From positions 62,001-126,000 of the forward strand of contig JAHENC010000019.1 in the NCBI GenBank assembly GCA_024643365.1: DNA of 64,000 nt, read 5' to 3'. A program made the translations under genes and the position numbers. The notes under the pieces are model-generated. The model made no database searches. It had not been told where the DNA came from and was given only the letters and a program-made list of their open reading frames with translations. Shown piece by piece: positions 1 through 7,173 of this stretch. The first letter of the stretch is position 1, and every line of letters starts with the position of its first letter. The stretch is from Crocinitomicaceae bacterium. GTDB taxonomy: Bacteria > Bacteroidota > Bacteroidia > Flavobacteriales_D > Crocinitomicaceae.

Positions 1-268
1 TGCTGTTAGAATCAGTAATCGACCATTGTCCAGTGAATTGATTCGTACTACTACTTAATAAATCCATCACTTGAAGAGAACCATCTTGATTAAAGGTGAA
101 TCTAAAGGTGGTGAAATCCATTGTTTCGTCATTGCCATCATCGATATATGAAGATACAACCCATGTACCTTGTTGAATGTCATCTTGAATGTTGTTTTGA
201 ATTTTCGCTTTATTGCAAGATGTTAACGTTAGAATAAATAGGGCGATTGGAAGGATGGATTTAAACAT
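1..268 (-). CDS. Lipoprotein, C-terminal part outside window
   Basis: I translated this reading frame by hand on the minus strand. It begins with ATG at 268 and runs open to the left edge, so only the first 89 codons are visible. The N-terminus is a lipoprotein signal: a hydrophobic stretch ending in LTSC, with the lipidated Cys at about residue 18. The mature part contains GTWVVSSYIDDGNDET and FTFNQDG, a pattern typical of small lipocalin-like lipoproteins of Bacteroidota; that assignment is inference. A promoter-like element lies just upstream and fixes the start. Confidence 0.7.
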   Translation of the reverse strand, partial: MFKSILPIALFILTLTSCNKAKIQNNIQDDIQQGTWVVSSYIDDGNDETMDFTTFRFTFNQDGSLQVMDLLSSSTNQFTGQWSITDSNS

Positions 269-280
269 ATGATTTTTTTA

Positions 281-314
281 CAAATTTATTTACTTTCCGC
301 AATAAAGGCGCCAA
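281..314 (-). promoter_or_regulatory. Bacteroidota-type promoter of the left-edge lipoprotein
   Basis: Read on the minus strand, TAAATTTG (281-288) matches the -7 consensus TAnnTTTG. A TTG (312-314) lies 23 bp upstream of it, at the limit of the accepted -33/-7 spacing. The predicted transcript would start about 10 nt before the ATG at 268. Confidence 0.5.
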
Positions 315-337
315 GTTTGGTATTTTTAGTGAGCTGA

Positions 338-367
338 TTGCTATAAAAGAATAAGACATTACCTTTG
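338..367 (+). promoter_or_regulatory. Bacteroidota-type promoter of the VOC gene
   Basis: TTG (338-340), 19 bp, then TACCTTTG (360-367) is a full match to TTG-N19-TAnnTTTG. The predicted start of transcription is near 371, giving a leader of roughly 20 nt before the ATG at 392. Confidence 0.6.
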
Positions 368-391
368 TCAAATAATTAGTAAGCAAAAAAC

Positions 392-1453
392 ATGAATTCA
401 ACATACGTGAACGTCAATGGAATGCAGCACATCGGAGTAGCTGTTAGTGACATGAATAAAATTCTACCACTTTACCGAAAATTGTTTGGGATGGATATTC
501 CCTTTTTCGATTCAGTTCAGGCCGCTCCACTGATGGATGTTTATACTCATGGCGTAACCATGACGAAGCGTGCAAGTATGATCATGAACCTTCAAGGAGG
601 TTGTGCGATGGAAGTCATCGAAGCAACATCTTTCAAAGGAAAAGGAAACCTTAACACCTTCGCTTGGGGAGATTTAGGAATTAATGCAGTTCAAATGAAA
701 TCGCGAAATATTCAGGGAAGTCATGATTTCGTAAAGAATTTGACTCCTGCTAAATCCATTCAAGCCGGACCAGATCAACGCAAAGGATTTTTCATCAATG
801 ATCCTGATGGGAATTTGTTCCAATTTGTCGAGAATAATGAATATTATTCAAACACAGGACATCATTCGGGTGGAGTGTTAGGACTCAGTATTGGAGTGAA
901 AGATGCCGATGAATCCATGAAATTGTACCGTGATATTTTGGGTTTTGATGAGGTTGTTTTTGATCAAACTGCTGTCTTTTCTGATTGGAGTGAATTGCCA
1001 AATGGAACAGAGCATTTCCGCAGGGTATTATTGACGAAGTCCAAGCCAACTGGTGGTGGATTCGGAAAAGTAACCGGTAAAAATTACATCGAATTGGTTC
1101 AGGCAATGGACCGCGTTCCTCAAAAAATCTTCAAGGGACGTATTTGGGGTGATTATGGATTTGTCCATTTAGGTTTGGATGTGAAAGGAATGCGTGAATT
1201 AGAAAAGGACATGTCCGCAAAAGGTTTCCCGTTTACGTGTGACAGTCAATCCGCATTGAGCATGGGGAATACAAAAGTTCATTGTGTTTACATCGATGAT
1301 CCAGATGGAACATTGATTGAAATGATCGAAGTATTTAAAGTTCCGATTGTCGAGAAATGGGGCTTATTCTTGAATGTAGAGAAAAGAGATCCAATGAAAC
1401 CATTGCCGGATTTCATGTTGAAGTTCTTGCGTTTTTCTAGGATTAAAGACTAA
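392..1453 (+). CDS. VOC superfamily (glyoxalase/dioxygenase-fold) protein, two domains
   Basis: The 353-residue protein consists of two vicinal-oxygen-chelate domains (about 10-150 and 160-320). The first has plausible metal ligands: H13 in QHIGVAV, E74 and E147 in LFQFVENNEYY after the family signature NDPDGN. The second domain starts GLSIGVKDADESMKLY and has VHLGLDV and DDPDGTLIEMIEV. VOC proteins are metal-dependent lyases, isomerases or extradiol dioxygenases; the substrate cannot be read here. No signal peptide is seen, so it is presumably cytoplasmic. It is monocistronic, with its own promoter, and its stop overlaps the convergent small gene by 4 bp. Confidence 0.85.
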   Translation: MNSTYVNVNGMQHIGVAVSDMNKILPLYRKLFGMDIPFFDSVQAAPLMDVYTHGVTMTKRASMIMNLQGGCAMEVIEATSFKGKGNLNTFAWGDLGINAVQMKSRNIQGSHDFVKNLTPAKSIQAGPDQRKGFFINDPDGNLFQFVENNEYYSNTGHHSGGVLGLSIGVKDADESMKLYRDILGFDEVVFDQTAVFSDWSELPNGTEHFRRVLLTKSKPTGGGFGKVTGKNYIELVQAMDRVPQKIFKGRIWGDYGFVHLGLDVKGMRELEKDMSAKGFPFTCDSQSALSMGNTKVHCVYIDDPDGTLIEMIEVFKVPIVEKWGLFLNVEKRDPMKPLPDFMLKFLRFSRIKD

Positions 1454-1620
1454 GAGCCGCAACCTACGCAGTCAATGTGACTGTCCATTGGACGAACGCC
1501 ATTCAATTTCATTTCTAAGTTGTGAATTTGATCTTTCAAATCCATATCCGAGAATAAATCTCCCGTTAATTGAGTTTTCAATTGGTCGATTTCAGCTTGT
1601 AATTGTACGTTTTGTTCCAT
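1450..1620 (-). CDS. Small coiled-coil protein ending in CVGCGS
   Basis: This 56-residue protein is read from the ATG at 1620; an upstream alternative codon would add 17 basic residues. It has an amphipathic helix-rich body (QLQAEIDQLKTQL and LKDQIHNLEMKLNG) and ends in DSHIDCVGCGS. The two closely spaced cysteines at the C-terminus could bind metal or form a redox pair. I believe small proteins with this ending recur in Flavobacteriia, but no function is known to me. It converges on the VOC gene with a 4 bp overlap. Confidence 0.6.
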   Translation of the reverse strand: MEQNVQLQAEIDQLKTQLTGDLFSDMDLKDQIHNLEMKLNGVRPMDSHIDCVGCGS

Positions 1621-1730
1621 GACTTTATTTTTCGATTTTAAAAATATTGTTTTTTTTCTTTCGAGATTCAAAAGGATAAAAAAATATTACACCGCAATAT
1701 TAATACGGAATAAAAACGTACTTTCGATGC

Positions 1731-2711
1731 ATGTTTCAACTTACCGCTCAAAGTCGTCGTGTTCAGGTACTTCTGCAATTCTTGCGAGGACAAGCAAATA
1801 AACGTGCTACGTTTATGGAAATATGGACTCATTTGAATGAGCAATTGCCCTTGTTGGAGCAAAAGAAAATCAGTCGTCGCACCTTGGAAGGAGATTTGCA
1901 GTTTATCCGAGAGGACTTAGGCTTGAATCTAAAGCATGTGAATATTTCCAGAAAGCATTCCTATCAGCTCATGGAAATCGACGGAATTCAGGCGGAATTA
2001 AAGCAAGACGTGGAGTCCCTCATGCTGCATCAGTTGGCAAAGAACCTCGGACTCGAGCATTATCCAAATAATTCTTCAGCAGCTTCTACCTTGGAGTCAG
2101 TTCTGTCCTTTTCCTTTTCTGCTTTGGATGATGGAGGAAAGGCGATGACTTTAGCCAAGGACATTGTTCAAAGTATATTTGAACAGGAAGCCATTCAATT
2201 TTGGTATAAGCCGATTCATACAACGTATCGTTCAAAATTACAGATTGTTGCTCCACTTCAGGTGAAGTTTTATGACGGGCGATTTTACCTAGTAGCGGTC
2301 GATTACAAAGATAATTCCGAGGATCAATTCAAGCGTACCATTAAAATATTTGCCTTTGATATGATTGAAGATTATGTCATCGCGCCAGCTCAATTAGAAA
2401 GTGAAGAAGGAACTTCAACCATTCGAACCATTCATTTTCACCATGCGGATTTAGCGCACAAGGTTGGATTGAAAGATTATTTCAAACATTGTTTGGGTGT
2501 AGCGCGCTTCAAGGACAGTGAGCCAGAATACATTCGCATCAAATTTACCGATTGGGCGATGTCTTATGTGCGTGAGCGTTTGTTACACAGAAGTCAGCGC
2601 ATTGTCGTTGACCATCCCAATTACATGGTTGCAGAATTATACATTTACCGAACCTACGAATTAGATATGTTGCTGGCACGATTCAGGGAATTCGGGGTAG
2701 AGGTGAAGTAA
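1731..2711 (+). CDS. WYL-domain transcriptional regulator
   Basis: 326 residues. The N-terminal ~90 residues form a helix-turn-helix-type region (RRVQVLLQFLRGQ, then KISRRTLEGDLQFIREDLGL), followed by a WYL-type ligand-binding domain at about 145-220 (IQFWYKPIHTTYRSKLQIVAPLQVKFYDGRFYLVAVDY) and a C-terminal WCX-like extension (IRIKFTDWAMSYVRERLLHRSQRIV). WYL proteins are cytoplasmic regulators that often sense nucleic acid or nucleotide ligands and govern stress or defence genes. The neighbours give no clear target. The protein is full length, unlike the WYL regulator at 21961. Confidence 0.85.
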   Translation: MFQLTAQSRRVQVLLQFLRGQANKRATFMEIWTHLNEQLPLLEQKKISRRTLEGDLQFIREDLGLNLKHVNISRKHSYQLMEIDGIQAELKQDVESLMLHQLAKNLGLEHYPNNSSAASTLESVLSFSFSALDDGGKAMTLAKDIVQSIFEQEAIQFWYKPIHTTYRSKLQIVAPLQVKFYDGRFYLVAVDYKDNSEDQFKRTIKIFAFDMIEDYVIAPAQLESEEGTSTIRTIHFHHADLAHKVGLKDYFKHCLGVARFKDSEPEYIRIKFTDWAMSYVRERLLHRSQRIVVDHPNYMVAELYIYRTYELDMLLARFREFGVEVK

Positions 2712-2713
2712 GA

Positions 2714-3343
2714 TTATTTCCTTTTCGGGACAGTCGCTTTTGGTAGTTCTTTGAGAAGGTGCGGCAGGGAATAGGCTTTCAGGCCAGAGATCGTCACCAC
2801 GTTTCCTTTTTCAAGTTGCAAATGATGCTCTTGATCCAAAAGTTCCTCTTCGTAGAAAATAGCTTCAATCGAAGCGATGATATGCATACAGCTATTTTCT
2901 TTGATTAGGTATTCGTTCACGAATTTACACAGTAGTTTAACTGGGCTTCCTTTGACAAAAGGTACCGGACAGCCACCGTGGTAAACAGCTTCCAATTGGG
3001 TGTGCTCAAATTCGCTTTCATCCGCAGTGTAGTTAGCGGAGGACTGATGCGCTGCCTCAATGATGTCGCTGTAAATGTGATTGACAGAGAAATACCCGTA
3101 TTCTTTGATGTTCGAATAGGTATTTCTTGGCGTAAAACTTGGACGTATGATGAATCCAATTAAAGCGGGATCACTACCTAGGTGCGTAACACTCGAGAAA
3201 ATAGCGACATTGGTTTTGCCAGAATTGGAAATCGTCCCGATTAAATTGGCGGATTTGAATCCTGTACAACTGTTGATCAGATTTAATCGTTCGATTTTAT
3301 CCATCTGTTCAATTTGCGGTCGATCTATTCGCACGAGTCCCAT
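2714..3343 (-). CDS. Flavin reductase-like FMN-binding split-barrel protein
   Basis: 209 residues. The sequence shows the flavin-reductase split barrel: LIGTISNSGKTNVAIFSSVTHLG at about 34-56, then IGFIIRPSFTPRNTYSNIKEYGYFSVN, the FMN-phosphate-binding region with RNTYxN. Members bind FMN and reduce flavins or act as NAD(P)H:flavin oxidoreductases. There is no signal peptide. The gene converges on the WYL regulator with 2 bp between the stops. The electron acceptor is not deducible. Confidence 0.85.
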   Translation of the reverse strand: MGLVRIDRPQIEQMDKIERLNLINSCTGFKSANLIGTISNSGKTNVAIFSSVTHLGSDPALIGFIIRPSFTPRNTYSNIKEYGYFSVNHIYSDIIEAAHQSSANYTADESEFEHTQLEAVYHGGCPVPFVKGSPVKLLCKFVNEYLIKENSCMHIIASIEAIFYEEELLDQEHHLQLEKGNVVTISGLKAYSLPHLLKELPKATVPKRK

Positions 3344-3468
3344 GTAGTTTCTTTTTTTTAGAACAAGAATAGCTCATATTTGTTGAACGAGGGCAGCTCT
3401 TTTATGTAAATTCGCAGTGATTTCAGTAAATCAGCAGAAATTGAGTTGAACACCGAACGTATAACGAA

Positions 3469-4098
3469 ATGAAAATAGAAATCTGGAGTGACATTGCTTG
3501 TCCATTTTGCTACATGGGCAAACGAAAATTCGACATGGCTTTGGCGCAATTCGAGGGAAGAGCAGATGTGGAAATTGAGTGGAAGTCCTTTCTATTGAAT
3601 CCAACAATCAAAACAGACCCATCCGTTTCGATCTTTCAGTATTTAGCCGATATCAAAGGATTTCCGGAAGAGCAAGCGCGTCAAATGATGTCCCAAATTA
3701 CCGAATCAGGCAGCGCCATCGGACTCGATTATCATTTTGACCAAGTAGTATTGGCAAATACCATGAAGGCACATCAATTATTGCATGAAGCGCGCATCCA
3801 AGGATTCCAACACGAAATGGAGGAGCGATTGTTCGAAGCGCATTTTGTCGAAGGAAAGAACATTGACGATGTGAACATCCTCGTTGAATTAGCATTGCAA
3901 GTTGGCTTGAACACCACAGCACTTGATGTGAAAATACTGTCAGGCCAATACACGACGGAGTTAGAAGCGGACATTGATCTCGCTCAGCAATTTGGAGTGA
4001 GAGGTGTGCCTTTTTTTGTGTTTGACCGAAAATTTGCCGTGAGCGGCGCACAGGAAACAGAGACGTTTTTAACGACAATGCAACGCGCTAATCAGTAA
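3469..4098 (+). CDS. DsbA-family (FrnE-like) thiol oxidoreductase
   Basis: 209 residues with a thioredoxin-fold DsbA-like domain. The redox motif C11-P-F-C14 lies in the first strand-helix turn (WSDIACPFCYMGKRKFD). A helical insert follows, with MKAHQLLHEARIQGFQHEMEERLFEAHFVEGKNI, then the cis-proline region GVRGVPFFVFDRKFAVSGAQ. This layout matches the FrnE/HCCA-isomerase-like branch. There is no signal peptide, so it is a cytoplasmic enzyme, in contrast to periplasmic DsbA. It may act in thiol or oxidative stress handling (family knowledge). Confidence 0.88.
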   Translation: MKIEIWSDIACPFCYMGKRKFDMALAQFEGRADVEIEWKSFLLNPTIKTDPSVSIFQYLADIKGFPEEQARQMMSQITESGSAIGLDYHFDQVVLANTMKAHQLLHEARIQGFQHEMEERLFEAHFVEGKNIDDVNILVELALQVGLNTTALDVKILSGQYTTELEADIDLAQQFGVRGVPFFVFDRKFAVSGAQETETFLTTMQRANQ

Positions 4099-4111
4099 AA
4101 TTGAACGACGA

Positions 4112-4411
4112 TTATTGACATTTCCCAGATTGTACCTCAAGTAAAACTTGAGCTATTTGTTCTTGGAGTTTTTCCTTTTCTTCTTGTTTTAAAAACCTCA
4201 TCGCATCATCAATTTTTTCTTGAAGTTCAGCAATTTTATGCCTGCGTTTTTCATGCGTGATTCCCGAACGAACATGATTCTTTCGTGAGTCACACAACTC
4301 TTTTTTATAAGCGGAAATAAGTCCGCTATATTCACTTGCTTTTCGAGCACAAGCAGTATTAAGGCTGAGGACAACTATGCCAATTAGGCTTGCTTTGATA
4401 ATTTGAGTCAT
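4112..4411 (-). CDS. Small exported helical protein
   Basis: 99 residues. The N-terminus (IIKASLIGIVVLSLNTACARKA) is a signal peptide with a Cys at about 21. The -3 residue is Asn, so lipidation is possible but the lipobox is weak. The mature part is highly charged and helical, with a coiled-coil stretch (HKIAELQEKIDDAMRF then EEKEKLQEQIAQVLLEV). It is divergent from the regulator-like gene at 4494, with 82 bp between starts. The same arrangement recurs at 6471/7174, suggesting a functional pair; this is inference. Confidence 0.6.
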   Translation of the reverse strand: MTQIIKASLIGIVVLSLNTACARKASEYSGLISAYKKELCDSRKNHVRSGITHEKRRHKIAELQEKIDDAMRFLKQEEKEKLQEQIAQVLLEVQSGKCQ

Positions 4412-4468
4412 TTGGAGATAAAGACTTTTGTACAGTGAACAAAAGTAAAAAGGACTTTTAATGATTTA

Positions 4469-4493
4469 GGTACATATTTGGTACATTTGTATC
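4469..4493 (+). promoter_or_regulatory. Operator/-7 box abutting the start of the 4494 regulator
   Basis: GGTACAT occurs twice with an 11 bp period (4469 and 4480). The second copy forms an imperfect inverted repeat, GGTACA-TT-TGTATC (4480-4493), whose last base is followed directly by the ATG. TACATTTG (4482-4489) also fits the -7 consensus TAnnTTTG, 4 nt from the ATG. No -33 TTG lies at normal spacing. The same element precedes the paralogue at 7174. Confidence 0.5.
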
Positions 4494-5774
4494 ATGATTC
4501 AAGAATTGAAAAACGAGGTTGAAGTTATTTTCGGTCAGAAGATTGAGAAGAGGCGGGTGTGTGAAGGATTATCTGCTGATATATATGAGAAAACAGGAAT
4601 TCTCATTTCTTACAACACAATTCGGCGTTTGTATGGATTGATTCCATACCGCGAACCTCGGATATCGACGTTAGATGCGTTGTCGAAGTACGTTGGATTT
4701 TCTACCTTTTATGATTTTTCAAACCGATACCACAAGGTGGACGATTGGCCAAAATGGGAAAATATTTTTCTCGGAATCAACAAGTCTCAGGCCGAAAATT
4801 TGGTCGAAATGTTCACCTACCGTTTTGCGCAACAAGATGATTTTGCGTATTCCTTTTCAGTGCTGTTGCGCGAATTAATCTATCGTCGTGATTTAGAAAC
4901 ATTACAGATTATTCTGTCACAAAAGGTGTGGTCCTTTCCAAATATCCCATACAACATCGCACTAAAAATAGGCGTTATCGTTGGTAGTTTGTTCCGTTTC
5001 ATCGACGATGAAGGGTTTGAAAAAGAATTACTCAAGATCCCTCTTTTCCGGGACTTAGTGTTAAAAATGTTTGTGGATTATTCAAGACTCAATAAAAAAT
5101 ATGGTGCTTGGATAAGCTATGTGAATCAACTCACTGATTTGGATGAAGAGTCTTTGATTTTCACAAGGGGTATTTTGATTTGGCGGGACCTATTAAATGG
5201 ACAGCAGATTAGTTCCGTTAAGTTGAGTGAACTTCCGGAGTTGTCGGCTGACTTACACCCGATCTTGTTCGGACGAATCGCCGCCTTGTATTTAATGTTA
5301 TTTGAACAGGAGGAGCGTGATGAACTCCTAACATCATGGAAAGGAATGATTCAAAAGCAGCCAGATCGTACATTAGAATATATCTTTGTTTCCAATGTTC
5401 AATGCCTGGTTTTTCCAACGCTGCAATTCTCACAATTTCTCGCAAGTTTTGAAAAGCAACGATCCAACATATACTTTTGGTATAATCTTTCCCAATTAAA
5501 CGTGTATCACCTAGCGCTGGTTCAACATGCTATATTTATTGGTGAAAAAAAACGAGCTCGACTTTTTCTTCAGCAAATCGACCTAAGTTATTTGCGCTAT
5601 GGATACGATGAATTTCTGCTCCTATTTGTTTACCTTTTTCAACTCGAACTTAGCGCAAGTCAAACAGAGAAAAATGAAATTTGGCAAAAACTTTTGGATC
5701 ATGCCAATTATTTAAACTACCCAATTTTCACCGAGGATTACTTTAGAATGTACTTTACTAAAAAACCATTTTAG
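4494..5774 (+). CDS. Regulator-like protein with HTH-like N-terminus and large helical C-terminal domain (paralogue A)
   Basis: 426 residues. It has no assigned family that I can name. The first 80 residues carry a motif shared with the paralogue at 7174: RxVCExLxxDIYxKTG, SYNTxRRxxGL, STLDALSKYVGF and YDFSNRY. This resembles a winged or lambda-type HTH module (inference). The remaining ~340 residues are aromatic-rich and helical, without signal or membrane segments, ending with LNYPIFTEDYF. It is divergent from a small exported protein, and the promoter overlaps a palindrome, suggesting autoregulation. A TPR-like sensor domain is possible. Confidence 0.65.
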   Translation: MIQELKNEVEVIFGQKIEKRRVCEGLSADIYEKTGILISYNTIRRLYGLIPYREPRISTLDALSKYVGFSTFYDFSNRYHKVDDWPKWENIFLGINKSQAENLVEMFTYRFAQQDDFAYSFSVLLRELIYRRDLETLQIILSQKVWSFPNIPYNIALKIGVIVGSLFRFIDDEGFEKELLKIPLFRDLVLKMFVDYSRLNKKYGAWISYVNQLTDLDEESLIFTRGILIWRDLLNGQQISSVKLSELPELSADLHPILFGRIAALYLMLFEQEERDELLTSWKGMIQKQPDRTLEYIFVSNVQCLVFPTLQFSQFLASFEKQRSNIYFWYNLSQLNVYHLALVQHAIFIGEKKRARLFLQQIDLSYLRYGYDEFLLLFVYLFQLELSASQTEKNEIWQKLLDHANYLNYPIFTEDYFRMYFTKKPF

Positions 5775-5809
5775 TAAATAGATCAAGGTGCAATATTAAA
5801 TTTCAAAAA

Positions 5810-5851
5810 GATGAAATGAAGACGAACATTTACGTTCGTCTTCATTTCATC
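5810..5851 (-). terminator. Perfect 18-bp stem terminator hairpin between convergent genes
   Basis: GATGAAATGAAGACGAAC (5810-5827) pairs perfectly with the complement at 5834-5851, with a 6-nt loop. On the minus strand the stem is followed by a T-rich run (CTTTTT), as expected for intrinsic termination. However, it lies upstream of the start of minus-strand transcription away from 5858, so it reads as the terminator of the gene at 5858-6445 and may also stop the convergent regulator. Confidence 0.7.
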
Positions 5852-5857
5852 CTCCGC

Positions 5858-6445
5858 TTATAATGTAGATTTTGCCGGGTTTATTAATTCGGGATTGTTT
5901 TTCGCAATATATAAATACTGAAACAAAATACCACCAATTATGGCAGCCAAGATTATAACTCCAGGCAAAGCCAATGCATCAAAAATATTACCTGACATGA
6001 ATAAATTGGCGCTAACTATTCCCGCAAGCCCTAAGCCTAACGAGTAGCCACTTGATATGCCAATTATAATTGCTTTCAGATGTCTTCTAAACAAGATTGT
6101 AACAACTAAAGAAGCAAGCATAGCAATATATACCGTTGTTTTTAAAATCGGGCCATCACTTTCAATACTTATCGCGTCATAAAGAATTGCAAAAGGCAAG
6201 CATATTAGAATTGTACCAAAGAACCAAGCATTAAAATATGTGAGAGGTTTTGTGAGAAAAAATATTAGCGCTGAAATTATCCCAACGATAACTAGGCTTG
6301 TAACTCCAATCCATCCTAACATACCAAGTAGCATAATGCTCGGAATGGCAAAAGATAAAGCCAACATTAATCCGAATTTTTTTAAACCGTACATTGCAAG
6401 TCCAGCACCGGTAGTAATTAATAATAAACAATAGATGTAATACAT
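5858..6445 (-). CDS. Multi-pass membrane protein of unknown family
   Basis: 195 residues from the ATG at 6445. A longer frame starting at 6499 would overlap the upstream lipoprotein and adds a non-conserved lysine-rich leader, so the internal start is preferred. About six hydrophobic segments are visible, for example YYIYCLLLITTGAGLAMYGL, LGWIGVTSLVIVGIISALIF, WFFGTILICLPFAILY, TVYIAMLASLVVTILF and ALPGVIILAAIIGGILFQYL. It lies 25 bp downstream of the lipoprotein gene and is probably cotranscribed with it. I do not recognise the family. Confidence 0.65.
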   Translation of the reverse strand: MYYIYCLLLITTGAGLAMYGLKKFGLMLALSFAIPSIMLLGMLGWIGVTSLVIVGIISALIFFLTKPLTYFNAWFFGTILICLPFAILYDAISIESDGPILKTTVYIAMLASLVVTILFRRHLKAIIIGISSGYSLGLGLAGIVSANLFMSGNIFDALALPGVIILAAIIGGILFQYLYIAKNNPELINPAKSTL

Positions 6446-6470
6446 AATTTTTAATTTAAAGAATAAATAA

Positions 6471-6944
6471 TTATTTAATTTGATTTGTTTTATTTCCAAT
6501 TTCCATAAATCTAGTCATGATTTTGGCGTACGTTTTCGAAAATGCTTCGATTTCTTCTGGCGTCATTTCCTTCTTAAGAATTTCAGATTCTTTTTCCATT
6601 CGATCCATTTTTTCCAGTAAAGGCGCCATTTTAAGGGTTGAAGAAGAAACATTGGATACCATTGTCATTGCATCTGTAATACTTGGTTCTCCTTCTCTTT
6701 TTTCTGCTTCCTTCCCAGTTTTAACAATTTCTTCCATCATTTTGGCATATTCGTCAATCACTTTTTCAAGCGTCTCAAAATAATCTTTTACATCAGTATT
6801 TTTTGATAAAACTGTAGGAAGTTCAGTTTTTTGAACTTCAACTTCTGGTTTAGCATTTTCTCTTGACGAATTACTGCTACAACCCCAAGTACTAATTAAA
6901 CATGCCAGAGAGCATGAATAGAAAATCATGTTTGTCAATTTCAT
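6471..6944 (-). CDS. Helical lipoprotein
   Basis: 157 residues. The signal sequence ends in STWGC followed by SSNSS, so Cys22 is the likely lipidated residue. The mature protein is charged and helical (DYFETLEKVIDEYAKMMEEIV; LEKMDRMEKESEILKKEMTPEEIEAFSKTY, written here in parts). It is the first gene of a two-gene unit with the membrane protein at 5858 and is divergent from the regulator paralogue at 7174. The arrangement parallels 4112/4494. Function unknown. Confidence 0.65.
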   Translation of the reverse strand: MKLTNMIFYSCSLACLISTWGCSSNSSRENAKPEVEVQKTELPTVLSKNTDVKDYFETLEKVIDEYAKMMEEIVKTGKEAEKREGEPSITDAMTMVSNVSSSTLKMAPLLEKMDRMEKESEILKKEMTPEEIEAFSKTYAKIMTRFMEIGNKTNQIK

Positions 6945-7150
6945 TTTAATATTTTTAGTCTCCTACTCATTTGGCTTTTCGGTTTCGCCTCGTTTTTAAG
7001 AATGGTATCTGAACTCCATTTTTCATCTTTTCCTTTTGTTCGTCAACATCTTGGATTTAAAAAGCCCACACTAAGTATAAATGGTTAAAAAAGTATCATT
7101 TTACCTTTGAGTATGTTTTCAAATTTATTTGAATAATTAATGAAAAAAGA

Positions 7151-7173
7151 TACATAAATGATACATTTGTATC
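7151..7173 (+). promoter_or_regulatory. Operator/-7 box abutting the start of the 7174 regulator
   Basis: TACAT is repeated with an 11 bp period (7151 and 7162). The second copy lies in a perfect inverted repeat GATACA-TT-TGTATC (7160-7173) that ends directly at the ATG. TACATTTG (7162-7169) fits TAnnTTTG, 4 nt from the ATG. No TTG sits 17-23 bp upstream. A repressor dimer bound here would cover both the -7 box and the start codon. Confidence 0.55.
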
